This document shows positions 17,477 through 26,532 of a DNA stretch of 64,000 nucleotides, piece by piece (positions within the stretch are counted from its first letter, which is position 1; each line of letters starts with the position of its first letter). The translations under genes and the position numbers were made by a program. The notes below the pieces were generated by a model that ran no database searches, had not been told where the DNA came from, and saw only the letters and a program-made list of their open reading frames with translations. The DNA is taken from NCBI GenBank assembly GCA_040506195.1, contig JBEVXH010000003.1, positions 310,001-374,000 on the forward strand, in the 5' to 3' direction. The stretch is from Thiodiazotropha sp040506195. GTDB lineage: Bacteria; Pseudomonadota; Gammaproteobacteria; Chromatiales; Chromatiaceae.

Positions 17477-19723
17477 CTACGCATTCGTCTCAGAGTGAGT
17501 TTCGATGCCGGGCAGGTGAACGGTCGCCGATGTGCCTGCGCCGGGGTGGCTTACGATGCGCAATCTGCCATTATGTGCACTGATAATCGAACTGCACAAC
17601 GAAAGTCCGAGTCCGGTCCCCTTGCCCGGCTCCTTGGTGGTGAAGAAAGGCTCGAGTGCGTGCTCGAGGGTCCGCTCATCCATTCCGGCGCCATTGTCCT
17701 TTACCTCTATCTCGATGCCGTCCTGCACAACCCGTGTCATGACCTCAACCACCGGCCGCAGCCTGCCGGTGTTGCAGGCGTCCAGGCCATTGATAATCAG
17801 GTTTACCAGCACCTGTGTTATCTGGTCAGGTACCGCCTCCACTGCCGGCAACTGACTGTCAAGGGTCAGCCTGATCTCCATTTTGCGGTAGCGATGGTCA
17901 TAACCGAGAAGCCGAGATGTGCTCCTTATCAAACCGTTGATATCGGTCAACTCACGCTTACGGATTCGGGGGGAGGCGAAATCGGCAATATCCCGGGTAA
18001 TCTTCGAGAGACGCTCGGTATGCTCTTCGATCATATTCAGGTTACGGATTACGACTTGTGGAAAATCAGGCTGCTCACCGCTCTGTTGCCCATCCCATCC
18101 ATTTGCGGACCGCATATTGTCCGCCGCCCCTGCAATGGCGGCTATGGGATTTCCGACCTCGTGCAATATGCCAGCAGCCAACTGACCGATGGCCGCCATT
18201 TTTTCCTGGTGATAGTACTGCTGTCGGGTTCGCTCCAGTTCCTGCGCCGCTATCTTGCTTTCGGTAATGTCCCTTACGACGGCAACCAATCGCTTCTCAT
18301 GGGCTAAATGCAAATCACCAATCCACAGATCGACAGGAAAAAGTTCATCCCCTTGTTTTCGCGCGCAATACTCGTTCTCGCCCTGATTCGTGGTTTTGAG
18401 CAAAACCTCACGATCCTCGGAAAATAGGGACTCGAATCTTTTGCCGATCAACTCCCTGTGAGGGCAATTGAACATGCCCAGGGCGGCCATGTTGGCTGAC
18501 TCCACCCTTCCTGTGGTATCGAGCGTGAAGATAGCATCGGGAATATGATCGAGAATAGCCTGCAGCCTAGCCTCGCTTTGCGCCAGATTCTGCTTGGCAT
18601 AAACAAGTTCACTGACATCGTGCTGTACCTCGATGATACCCTGCATTTCACCCTGTCTATCGTAAAGCGGCGTCGATATCACATCGACGATGATGGGATT
18701 GTCATCGGCATCATAGTGTCTGTGCTGCAGGGTGGCGGTCGACTGGGTACGCATCACTTCCTGGAAGGAACAGGGATGGTCACTGCCGTCGCAGGGTATG
18801 TCGCGCTGGTGGGATATCTGGTAACAATAGGCCATTTTCTCCTTAGGCGTATTCATACTGATCAAACCCTTGGCGGCCTTGTTCATCAGCGAGATCTGTA
18901 AATCCTTTTTAATCACGAACAGTGGATTTGCAATACCGTCGATGATGGATTGCAGGAAATAGCGTGATGACTCGAGTTCCTCGGTGCGTGCCTGTACACG
19001 CGACTCCAAATCCTTGCGGTGATCCTCCAGCTCCTGCAGATACTGCTTTGTTTGGGCCTGCTCCTTGACCAAAGCGGAATCCGTACGATGATAGAGCCAT
19101 ACCTGCGCCAGGAGGAATGTTCCCAGTACAGCCAACAGCCCGATGACAAACTCCTGCTCCGTGTCGGAAACGGCTTGCAGGAAAGGTGTGACATCGGAGT
19201 AGATCTCGAACACACCCTCGACACGATCATCCACCACTCCGTTGATGGGAATATACTGCTGATAAAGGTTACGGTTCTCGATCATGCCGTCAAAGCTGTT
19301 GAACTTGTCCCGATAGACCATACTGCCCGAACTGAGCCCGTTAAGCGCCGCAAAGACGCCTGGATTCCTGCTCGCATCCCTGCCCGCTTCACCCGGGGCC
19401 GAGGAGTAGACAGTAATTCCGCCCAGATCAAAAATCTTGATCTTCGCAACATACACATCCTTGAGATACCGTTTTAGTTTTCCCTCGAATGAGTTAAGAA
19501 ATCGATTGCCTTCGTCATTCTCCTGCACCCCTTTCAATGCTTCGGGCAACCTGTCGTTCACCAAACCATTGCGCAGAATACGGGCAAGCAAGACATTGTG
19601 TTCGTGGAAATGTTTTTCCAGCGTTGCTTGATTGATATCCCTGAAAACCGCGACCAACATGATCGTAACCGCAGTCATCCCAATCAGACTCAATAGGGTG
19701 AAGCTCAGGAATCGTTTATTCAT
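17477..19723 (-). CDS. PAS-containing sensor histidine kinase
   Basis: About 748 residues from ATG 19723, whose ATGA overlap with the upstream TPR gene decides the start. Order: membrane helix (residues 8-26), periplasmic sensor of about 165 residues, second helix, coiled coil, two PAS domains, a dimerisation domain with phosphoacceptor His in ILHEVGNPIAAI, and an ATPase domain with N box (NGLDAC), DNGAGMD and GTGLGLSL. The first PAS carries closely spaced cysteines (AYCYQISHQRDIPCDGSDHP then C). Partner of the NtrC-type regulator immediately downstream. Input signal unknown; redox or electron acceptor status is plausible from context. Confidence 0.92.
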   Translation of the reverse strand: MNKRFLSFTLLSLIGMTAVTIMLVAVFRDINQATLEKHFHEHNVLLARILRNGLVNDRLPEALKGVQENDEGNRFLNSFEGKLKRYLKDVYVAKIKIFDLGGITVYSSAPGEAGRDASRNPGVFAALNGLSSGSMVYRDKFNSFDGMIENRNLYQQYIPINGVVDDRVEGVFEIYSDVTPFLQAVSDTEQEFVIGLLAVLGTFLLAQVWLYHRTDSALVKEQAQTKQYLQELEDHRKDLESRVQARTEELESSRYFLQSIIDGIANPLFVIKKDLQISLMNKAAKGLISMNTPKEKMAYCYQISHQRDIPCDGSDHPCSFQEVMRTQSTATLQHRHYDADDNPIIVDVISTPLYDRQGEMQGIIEVQHDVSELVYAKQNLAQSEARLQAILDHIPDAIFTLDTTGRVESANMAALGMFNCPHRELIGKRFESLFSEDREVLLKTTNQGENEYCARKQGDELFPVDLWIGDLHLAHEKRLVAVVRDITESKIAAQELERTRQQYYHQEKMAAIGQLAAGILHEVGNPIAAIAGAADNMRSANGWDGQQSGEQPDFPQVVIRNLNMIEEHTERLSKITRDIADFASPRIRKRELTDINGLIRSTSRLLGYDHRYRKMEIRLTLDSQLPAVEAVPDQITQVLVNLIINGLDACNTGRLRPVVEVMTRVVQDGIEIEVKDNGAGMDERTLEHALEPFFTTKEPGKGTGLGLSLCSSIISAHNGRLRIVSHPGAGTSATVHLPGIETHSETNA

Positions 19724-20259
19724 TCGATCACCTTCTCTCCAACATTGCGTGTATTTTCCCACTCCCAGATCGCCGCCCAGGCCTTGCGCCGGTAGGGATC
19801 GTCATCCGCCGCAAGATGCACGTAAGCACGCATCGCACCCAATGCAGAATCCAAATCACCCTGCCGTTCCAAGGAAATCGCTAGGCCGTAATAGGCGTTC
19901 AGCTGACGATCATTCAGTTCAAGCGCACGGTTGAAGTGGTGTTGTGCCTCGGCATATTGACCCATTCCCATTAAGGCATAGGCCAGATTCACTTCCGCTT
20001 CCGGCATCCAAGGCGCCAGCTCCACCAGCTTGTTGAATGAATGCACTGCCGCTTCGAAATGCCGCGTGTGCAGCAATCCCACCGCATTCAAGAATAGATC
20101 ATCGAGCGGGAATTGCTCCATAACTTGCGGAGTTCCTCGCTCCATTTCGAACTTAGCGGCAGGTTCGCCGATTTCATCCCGGATTAACGCAACCACGGTC
20201 ATTGTCGCAAATATGACCAGGGCAGCGATCGGTAAACGCAAGTCCGTCGACATTCTCAT
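19720..20259 (-). CDS. Membrane-anchored TPR protein
   Basis: About 179 residues from ATG 20259, fixed by the ATGA overlap with ccsA. One N-terminal membrane helix (LPIAALVIFATMTVVALI) followed by tetratricopeptide repeats with APWMPEAEVNLAYALMGMG, YAEAQHHFNRALELNDRQL and AYYGLAISLERQGDLDSALG. Placed between the system II cytochrome maturation genes and the kinase, it resembles the TPR subunit often found with haem lyase modules (CcmH/NrfG-like role of presenting apocytochromes), an inference from position. Translationally coupled on both sides. Confidence 0.78.
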   Translation of the reverse strand: MRMSTDLRLPIAALVIFATMTVVALIRDEIGEPAAKFEMERGTPQVMEQFPLDDLFLNAVGLLHTRHFEAAVHSFNKLVELAPWMPEAEVNLAYALMGMGQYAEAQHHFNRALELNDRQLNAYYGLAISLERQGDLDSALGAMRAYVHLAADDDPYRRKAWAAIWEWENTRNVGEKVIE

Positions 20260-21068
20260 ACAGCCCCCTGATGGGGATTGACACTGACGAACGGCACCCC
20301 GAAAAAAGTCAGGAAGGCGAGGACGAACACCCCCATAGCCAGCAATGAGAGAGTGCGCGGTCCCAGCGGGTAGACTGATCGCATATGCAGGGCAAGCGCC
20401 ATGCAGAGCCAAGTGATAAAGGCCCAGGTTTCAAGGGGGTCCCAATCCCAATAGCGTCCCCACGCATCCTGCGCCCAGACCGCTCCTGCGATCAGCATGA
20501 CGCTGTGAAACAGAAAGGCTATCGAGAGCCATATCCAGACTTGCCGTTCGAGCTGCTGCGGTACCCACATGTAACGAACGGAACGCACGAACCGCTTTAA
20601 TGGCGTGATGAGCCATACGCCAAGGCTGGTCGCAACCAGGCAGCACCCAAGGAAGAGCTTTCCGAAGATGACATGCACCCATAGCCAGGGGGTTTCATAG
20701 GTAGGTGGCAACAGCCTGATCCCGGGGTCGGTCTCTGCTGCCCAAATGAAAAGCAACAGCATCGTAACCGCGGCAAAAGGAGCGCCGACCCGGGTGATCG
20801 GGACAAAAACATAAGCCAGGCCATAGATGAGTGAAAGGCTGAACAGGCTGCTGATCAACACTTCATGCATGGTCAGGAAAGGTCCCTGTCCATAGGTGAG
20901 CCAGCGACCGGCGATGGCTAAAGTGACAAAAAGTGTCCCAGCCAGGATCGTTCCTCCGATCCAACGGCTGTAGTCGTTGCATCTGTCGAACAGTTCCTGC
21001 ATCGATAACACGGCCGCCAGGTGATAGGCGATCGCCGCGGGATACAGCCACAGGGTGTAATCGTTCAT
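20256..21068 (-). CDS. ccsA: Cytochrome c maturation protein CcsA/ResC (haem handling)
   Basis: A 270-residue polytopic inner-membrane protein with about eight helices. The periplasmic tryptophan-rich WWD-type motif is visible as WAQDAWGRYWDWDPLETWAF near residues 210-229, with conserved His residues flanking it (HEVLIS near 68, HVIFGK near 133, FHSVML near 195). It works with ResB to move haem across the membrane and attach it to CXXCH cysteines. Overlaps resB by ATGA upstream and the TPR gene by ATGA downstream. Its position in a cytochrome operon suggests a dedicated maturase. Confidence 0.88.
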   Translation of the reverse strand: MNDYTLWLYPAAIAYHLAAVLSMQELFDRCNDYSRWIGGTILAGTLFVTLAIAGRWLTYGQGPFLTMHEVLISSLFSLSLIYGLAYVFVPITRVGAPFAAVTMLLLFIWAAETDPGIRLLPPTYETPWLWVHVIFGKLFLGCCLVATSLGVWLITPLKRFVRSVRYMWVPQQLERQVWIWLSIAFLFHSVMLIAGAVWAQDAWGRYWDWDPLETWAFITWLCMALALHMRSVYPLGPRTLSLLAMGVFVLAFLTFFGVPFVSVNPHQGAV

Positions 21069-22126
21069 ATATTTACCTTTCTGTTGTCTGTCAGAGCAAC
21101 GCTTCTCTTTGACCTACACAGATAGCGCCCCGCCAAATGAAAGGCTAGACAGCAGAGGACAATCATGGCGGACGCAAAGCACCAGTAGAGACTCGGATCG
21201 CGGAAGATGCGGTAGCCGATCCACATCTTGATGCCTTCGAAGCGGAATGCGCCACCCGCGAGGCGCAGGATCTCGCCCGGTTGAAGACTCGTGGTTGTGC
21301 CGTCCCGGGTAACCAGCAACAGCGCTCCCGACATTGCGCCACTCAGGGTCCAGTTCTCATCCTGCGGGATAGCTTTTGGTGTGATCTCGAATCTCAATGC
21401 TGTTCCGTCAGGCGCCGCCCAGGAGAGTTGCTGCATCGGTGCGAGTCGTGGGTAGGGAGGAAAATGGAGGGCTCCGAGGCTGGCAGATGACTCTTGCGTC
21501 GGCCACCAACTGATCAGTGCCGAAAACCCTTTGTTGTGGGTAACATAGAAGCGGTTATTCTCGATGATCAGCGGCCGGCCATCGGTCGCACCCGACAACC
21601 GGCCGTCAACCATCACGACTTGGCTTTGAGTCTCCCTGCGCATCATCCCCGGGGAATAATTTATCCGGATCGTCCCCTGCTTGAAGGCGCCTTCAGCCGG
21701 CAGCGTGGGAACCAGGATGCCCTGGCGATCGATAATCACCTGCCGCGGATCGAACTCTTGTCCTTCGGTGATTTCGAAATGGCCGCGAAAGCGGCTTAAT
21801 TGACCGTATGCCAGGGAAACCGCCAGCAGCAACAGGCCGACATGCATGCCGAACAGTGCCGGTTTTACCCGAAACAGCGGATTGCTGAATAACGCGGCGC
21901 ACAGATTGATGGCAAGCAGCAGCAACGAAACGACAATCAGCCATTGACCGATATCGCTTTGCCGGGAGGTGGCCAAAACGCCAGCGCCCAGCAGCAACAG
22001 GCCGAAACTGGTAATCCTCAGTGATGCCGGCGCGCGAAGCCAGGCCGGATTACTCTTCCTCCTCTGCCGCTCAATCCCTGTCGGCTCCACTCTGCGCATT
22101 TTGGTTGTCAGGGTGGATTCTGGCAT
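21065..22126 (-). CDS. resB: ResB-like cytochrome c biogenesis protein
   Basis: About 353 residues from ATG 22126, which overlaps the upstream cytochrome stop by 19 bases and has a GGGGGC sequence before it; ATG 22099 is an alternative. Three N-terminal hydrophobic segments (near residues 33-50, 56-75 and 84-102), a large periplasmic domain starting with FEITEGQEFDPRQVIIDRQG, and a final helix (CFASAMIVLCCLAFHLAG) match ResB. It is shorter than many ResB proteins (400-600). With CcsA it forms the system II haem ligation complex. Confidence 0.85.
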   Translation of the reverse strand: MPESTLTTKMRRVEPTGIERQRRKSNPAWLRAPASLRITSFGLLLLGAGVLATSRQSDIGQWLIVVSLLLLAINLCAALFSNPLFRVKPALFGMHVGLLLLAVSLAYGQLSRFRGHFEITEGQEFDPRQVIIDRQGILVPTLPAEGAFKQGTIRINYSPGMMRRETQSQVVMVDGRLSGATDGRPLIIENNRFYVTHNKGFSALISWWPTQESSASLGALHFPPYPRLAPMQQLSWAAPDGTALRFEITPKAIPQDENWTLSGAMSGALLLVTRDGTTTSLQPGEILRLAGGAFRFEGIKMWIGYRIFRDPSLYWCFASAMIVLCCLAFHLAGRYLCRSKRSVALTDNRKVNI

Positions 22127-24504
22127 ACCGCCCCCATCCAGTCCCGACCGACATCCGGATTGCTGCTGGCGGAGCCGCAGTTGTCCGGACGCCAATCCCC
22201 CGACTGTGCGAAATTGATCACTTTGAGCTTGGCGTTGAAGTAGTAAGGCTCCTGGTTGTAGACCTCCGCATTGGTTTGAATCGGGACTTCGGTGCCGGGT
22301 GGCAGTCCGGCCTCCGGTCCGACGTCGTTGAGATTGACCAGCAATCCCTTGTTCTTCCATCCGTGGGGCACGGCGACATGGCACCACATGCACTTCACCC
22401 GGTTGCCGGTAATCCGCTCGAAGTGCTCGGCATGAAGGTTGTCGCCCCGCCCGAATCCGCTGTCGACGCTGCGGTCGCCCCCGGCGTAGACATCGTAATC
22501 ATGACATTTGAAACAAAGATCCTGGGGACGTCCCGTTCCGGTGTCCGCGGACCAGTCCCCCTTAAGGATGAAGTTGTGGTTCGACCCGTGGGGGCCCCAG
22601 GGACGACCGTTATCGCCGCCGTCCGGCACCACGGTTCCCGGGGCGGTGCCGGAGCCGTGACAATCGCTGCAGTACATGGTCTGGCCACCCACCGCGTCGT
22701 CGAAGGGCGGCACCCAGTTGCTCGAGATATCTTCATCTCCCTGGTTGCGTTGTAAGCCGTCTCGACCGGTTGCTGCGATAACCGGATGCCAGGAGCGCTG
22801 GTTATTGCTCAGATAGTCAAAGTCGGCACCACTATCCCCGGGCGAGCCGAATCCCCGATGTGCTACGGGCGCCTGAAACTCTCTGGCTTGATTGGTGTAC
22901 TGGGTCAGGCCGTTAGTACCTGGGGTTGTGGTACCGATGGAATCGCCCAACGCAGGCCGGTCGCCGACCGGGTAGAGGTTGTTGTCATCGTAGCCATAAT
23001 CGGAATGGCACTTGAGGCAGATCTGATACTCCCGGGTGACCCATGAGCTGATTGCCAGATTGCTGGCGCCGTCGCCGCCGTCACCACGCTTGAGTGTGTA
23101 GCTCAGGGGCAGATCGTGGAAACCGGCCGATCCGTAGACCGGCTCTACGCCGGTTGTACCGCGCAGAACCCCTGAGGCGATATTGGAATGTGAGGCGCCG
23201 TGATCGTGGGTGCCGGTCAGGTTGGAACCGTTGCCGTTGAAAAGGGTGTTGCGCTGCAGTCGATGGGGATTGTGGCAGTCGGTGCATTCGGCATGCCTGT
23301 TGTTGAGATCACCCTTGCCCAGGAACAGAGGATCTTCACTGAAGTCGGCATCGCTTATGTCGTGCGCCTCGACACCTGCAGCCTGGTCGAGACTGGTGAT
23401 CGGCATATGCCGGGCAAGGACGAAATCATCCTCGATATTCGGCACTTCAAGGGAGAAGTTCAGCACCGACGATGCATCGTTGGTATGGCATTGGTAGCAG
23501 GTGCTCTCGATGGCGGCGGCACCGCCGAGTCGTGCTTGTGTGGGCCCTCCCAAGGCATCGCTGCCCTCTCGCAAGAGGCGCCGTGAGCCCTGTACGGTAT
23601 GAGTGTCGTGACAATTAAGACAGGACGCCTGCCAGACGGCGATCCCGGCCGGAAACTCCCTCAAATCTGCCGGTATGGTCTTGTAGGTCTCGTCGGCGAC
23701 AGCCGGATCGGCATGGGCGGAGTCCGCCCAGCGCTGTCCCAGTTTGTCATGACAGGCCAGGCAGACGATGTCGTTAATCTCTGAGAAAGCACTGCCTGGA
23801 AGCCCCTCCTGAAAACGGTTGAGCCTGAGGAATTTAATATTTTTTGAGATGTCAGTATCGCGGATGTGTGGATCGTGACAACTGACGCATTCGAGACGAT
23901 CAGACTCCAGAGGCACCACCGGCTTGGGATTTTGCCCCGATGCGCGTGTCGCGATGTGGGACTCGATTGAGGGATCGCGCAGCTCGCCGTCAGCGAGTGC
24001 AAGTGCGCTGTCATATGTAAATGAGATCGGGTGGTCATTGGTCAGGTCGACTCCGATACGGCGCGTGAACCCGCTCAATGCACCGCTGCCTTCCGGGATG
24101 GTTCCGCCGGCTGCCGTACCCTGCAGGGAGATGCTGGCGTTGGCCTGTCCGTTCGCCACGTTGACGGCGCCGATGGCCAGTGTGCCATCGTGGCATGAGA
24201 GACAGAGTTTGGAACTGCCTCCCGGTTCCGCCGTGGTATCCTGGGCATCGATGGAAGTGGATGTATAGGGGGTATAGGTGGCGCCCGAAAGCGCCCTGTT
24301 CCAGAGGGGGGCTGCCGGTATATCCGAAGCCCCATGGGGCGTGTGGCAGAAGACACAGACTTCGGACTCGCTTGTTGCCCTTACCGGTCCCGGTCCGCTG
24401 ATCGAGAGGTTGTGCTTGGTGTTGCGGATATCCGATATACGCTCGGCATTGAGATCGCCTGAGACGCACAGCAGAAAGCAGGCCAGCAGGGACACCCTTC
24501 TCAT
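22108..24504 (-). CDS. Eleven-haem c-type cytochrome
   Basis: A 798-residue exported protein with a cleavable signal peptide (LLACFLLCVSGDLNA) and eleven CXXCH sites: CVFCH, CLSCH, CVSCH, CLACH, CLNCH, CYQCH, CTDCH, CLKCH, CSDCH, CFKCH and CMWCH. Several are followed by PH or DPH, typical of the doubled CXXCH motif family. Its first 250 residues resemble the tetrahaem protein encoded at 32.5-33.4 kb, including CHTPHG then APLWN. Overlaps the upstream NHL gene by ATGA. Probably the main electron-carrying wire of the cluster, periplasmic or outer-surface; there is no lipobox. Confidence 0.93.
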   Translation of the reverse strand: MRRVSLLACFLLCVSGDLNAERISDIRNTKHNLSISGPGPVRATSESEVCVFCHTPHGASDIPAAPLWNRALSGATYTPYTSTSIDAQDTTAEPGGSSKLCLSCHDGTLAIGAVNVANGQANASISLQGTAAGGTIPEGSGALSGFTRRIGVDLTNDHPISFTYDSALALADGELRDPSIESHIATRASGQNPKPVVPLESDRLECVSCHDPHIRDTDISKNIKFLRLNRFQEGLPGSAFSEINDIVCLACHDKLGQRWADSAHADPAVADETYKTIPADLREFPAGIAVWQASCLNCHDTHTVQGSRRLLREGSDALGGPTQARLGGAAAIESTCYQCHTNDASSVLNFSLEVPNIEDDFVLARHMPITSLDQAAGVEAHDISDADFSEDPLFLGKGDLNNRHAECTDCHNPHRLQRNTLFNGNGSNLTGTHDHGASHSNIASGVLRGTTGVEPVYGSAGFHDLPLSYTLKRGDGGDGASNLAISSWVTREYQICLKCHSDYGYDDNNLYPVGDRPALGDSIGTTTPGTNGLTQYTNQAREFQAPVAHRGFGSPGDSGADFDYLSNNQRSWHPVIAATGRDGLQRNQGDEDISSNWVPPFDDAVGGQTMYCSDCHGSGTAPGTVVPDGGDNGRPWGPHGSNHNFILKGDWSADTGTGRPQDLCFKCHDYDVYAGGDRSVDSGFGRGDNLHAEHFERITGNRVKCMWCHVAVPHGWKNKGLLVNLNDVGPEAGLPPGTEVPIQTNAEVYNQEPYYFNAKLKVINFAQSGDWRPDNCGSASSNPDVGRDWMGAVCQNPP

Positions 24505-25568
24505 GTGTCCGCTCCCAGGAACTGGAAGATGGAGATCCTGCCGTTGAGCATATCGGATACATAGACCCGGCCATATTCATCAAGCCAGACACCGGCCGGC
24601 AACATGAACTCACCGGGTTGACTTCCGGGACCACCGATCGGCATCAGAAATTCCCCATTGCTATCAAAGACTAGCAGGTAGTCGTAGTAGGATTCGGCCA
24701 CATAGAGCAGACCCTCGCGACTCACCGCGATACCTTTGGGACGGTTGAGGTTGCCGATATAGTGACCGCGCTCACCGATCAGCTGTAACCAGCGCCCCTG
24801 GGTATCGAAGACTTGAATCCGCGCATTCAGGGTATCGGTAACATAGACACGCCCGTCGGATACAGTGATATAGGTTGGGGAATTGAGTTGCCCCGCCTCA
24901 TCGCCGGCATTGCCGAACTTTCCGATTAACTTGCCCTGGGAGTCATAGATTTTGATATCGTTGGCGCGAGTATCGGCAACATAGACCCATCCGCTTGCAT
25001 GGTCCAAAGCCACACCCGTCGGACGCTGCAGGTCGCCATTTCCAAAAACGCCCTTCGGTTTTCCGTCGGGTGACAGGCGGACAACGCGCCCGAGTTCTGA
25101 GTCCGCCACTAGGACTTCACCATCCTCGCGAATCGCCAGGCCGACGGGGGATAGAAAGCGCTTCGACTTCTCGGCCCATTCCCATACGTGCAGATCGCCC
25201 TCGACCGGATCGAAGACAAATACAGCCTGTCGGCTGACATCACTGACATAGATCCTTCCCTGTTTATCGACACTCCCGCCCTGGGGCCGCTGCAGGATGA
25301 CTGGCTGCTCGGCACTGGCCGAATCCAGGCCAACGATCCAGGAAAGAAATTTTTGAGTTCGGCTGGGTTGATGATCTGGTGAAGTACGGAAATTATTCTG
25401 CCCGGTCAGCTCTCCCGCATAGACATAGCGGGGGACCTCGCCACTCTTCGGCCAGACTTCCAATTTGCCGGCGACATCACCGTTCGAAAGATTCAGGTAG
25501 AGCGACTTCGGTGTTTCTGCGCAGGCCTGAATCAAGCAAAACGAAATGGTGAGGAATAGATGCTTCAT
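24501..25568 (-). CDS. NHL-repeat lipoprotein
   Basis: A 355-residue protein with a lipoprotein-like signal (LTISFCLIQAC, Cys16). The mature part is an NHL-type beta-propeller with repeats such as LQRPTGVALDHASGWVYVAD, LNSPTYITVSDGRVYVTDTL and LNRPKGIAVSREGLLYVAES. NHL propellers bind proteins or polymers, and many exported ones accompany multihaem cytochromes. Overlaps the 11-haem cytochrome start by ATGA, so the two are made together. A second NHL lipoprotein is encoded on the other side of the cluster. Confidence 0.87.
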   Translation of the reverse strand: MKHLFLTISFCLIQACAETPKSLYLNLSNGDVAGKLEVWPKSGEVPRYVYAGELTGQNNFRTSPDHQPSRTQKFLSWIVGLDSASAEQPVILQRPQGGSVDKQGRIYVSDVSRQAVFVFDPVEGDLHVWEWAEKSKRFLSPVGLAIREDGEVLVADSELGRVVRLSPDGKPKGVFGNGDLQRPTGVALDHASGWVYVADTRANDIKIYDSQGKLIGKFGNAGDEAGQLNSPTYITVSDGRVYVTDTLNARIQVFDTQGRWLQLIGERGHYIGNLNRPKGIAVSREGLLYVAESYYDYLLVFDSNGEFLMPIGGPGSQPGEFMLPAGVWLDEYGRVYVSDMLNGRISIFQFLGADT

Positions 25569-25580
25569 GGCTTATCAAGG

Positions 25581-25961
25581 CTACCAGCGGCCAGGCCCCC
25601 CCGTCTGATGTCCTCCGAATATGCCACTCTTCAACCCGGGCTTCCCCGAATGACAGAGATCGCAGTTTTCCACCGACCATGCGATCTCACCATTGTGGCA
25701 CATACCACAGAAGCGGCCGTCGATAATATCGGTCATGGTGACGTCGTTCGATCCCACGCTCATCTCAAAACCCAATTCGTTATGGCAAACCTTGCAGCGA
25801 AAGCGAATCCTGTGAAACCAGTGCGGGAATATTACGGGACGCATACCCTCCTGCTCGGCATAACGATTCAGGATGACGTCAGCGTATTCCGCACCGGCCA
25901 TCGTCGTCACCGTCAGGGTTGTGAAGAGTAGCCACAATCGATTTCTTACTGCCAGTACCAT
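25581..25961 (-). CDS. Trihaem cytochrome c7/c3-like protein (A', copy 2)
   Basis: A 126-residue exported protein with a signal peptide ending near AGA at 21-23 and three haem sites: CKVCH, CGMCH and CDLCH. His residues in FPHWFHRIRFR just before the first site are likely axial ligands. Nearly the same layout as the protein at 29110-29508, including GMRPV-I/V-FPHWFHRIRF and NGEIAWSVENC. Small trihaem cytochromes of this kind shuttle electrons in the periplasm. Lies 12 bases upstream of the NHL gene. Confidence 0.88.
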   Translation of the reverse strand: MVLAVRNRLWLLFTTLTVTTMAGAEYADVILNRYAEQEGMRPVIFPHWFHRIRFRCKVCHNELGFEMSVGSNDVTMTDIIDGRFCGMCHNGEIAWSVENCDLCHSGKPGLKSGIFGGHQTGGPGRW

Positions 25962-25967
25962 GGTTAT

Positions 25968-26528
25968 TCATTGCCCCTTGACCACACCGGGAGGGGTTGC
26001 GGTACTTACGCTGTGACAGCGATCGCACTCCGTCAGAGGAAAGGCCACCGCGCCGTGACATCTGCCGCAATACTCTCCGGAGAGGATCTGCAGCATTGTC
26101 ACCGGGGTGGCACCCGCCTTAGCCTTGAAGATGGCATCGTGACAGTTACTGCAATCGAGCCACTCGGTATGGGCCCGATGGGGAAAACGAACATACTTGG
26201 CGGAACCGGTGCGTGGCATGATGATATCGAGATCGAGGACTTCGATCTTGGTATCGGGGTAGATGTTGGTCCGTGGTTCTATATAACCCTCCTGTAGCGC
26301 CCTGACCCAACGAACCTGATTTCCGGCACTGTCGTTTGGCAGCAGAGAGAGTGCTTCGGCGGGCTCTTGCAGCAGTGAGAGTGCAGGATTGGCGGGATCG
26401 TGAATACCGTCTTCGGTGATGGACTTCCATGCCGGCGCATCACTGTGTGCGGAGTGACAGAGCAGAGAAAGTAGCAGCCAAGCAGTAGCGGCTCTGTGGG
26501 TGCTCAGTTGTCTGGATGTCAAGATCAA
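25968..26528 (-). CDS. Trihaem c-type cytochrome (B', copy 2)
   Basis: A protein with three haem sites (CSNCH, CGRCH, CDRCH) and a preceding HRAHTEWLDC. The start is uncertain: no ATG precedes the signal peptide after the upstream stop; the TTG at 26528, just past the upstream TAG, gives a good signal sequence (AATAWLLLSLLCHSAHSDA), while an ATG at 26597 lies inside the upstream gene. Paralogue of the protein at 28278-29096: both share DGIHDP, GNxVxWVxAxxxGxI and PHxxHTEWLDCSNC. Six bases separate it from the next cytochrome. Confidence 0.83.
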   Translation of the reverse strand: MILTSRQLSTHRAATAWLLLSLLCHSAHSDAPAWKSITEDGIHDPANPALSLLQEPAEALSLLPNDSAGNQVRWVRALQEGYIEPRTNIYPDTKIEVLDLDIIMPRTGSAKYVRFPHRAHTEWLDCSNCHDAIFKAKAGATPVTMLQILSGEYCGRCHGAVAFPLTECDRCHSVSTATPPGVVKGQ

Positions 26529-26532
26529 TGCC

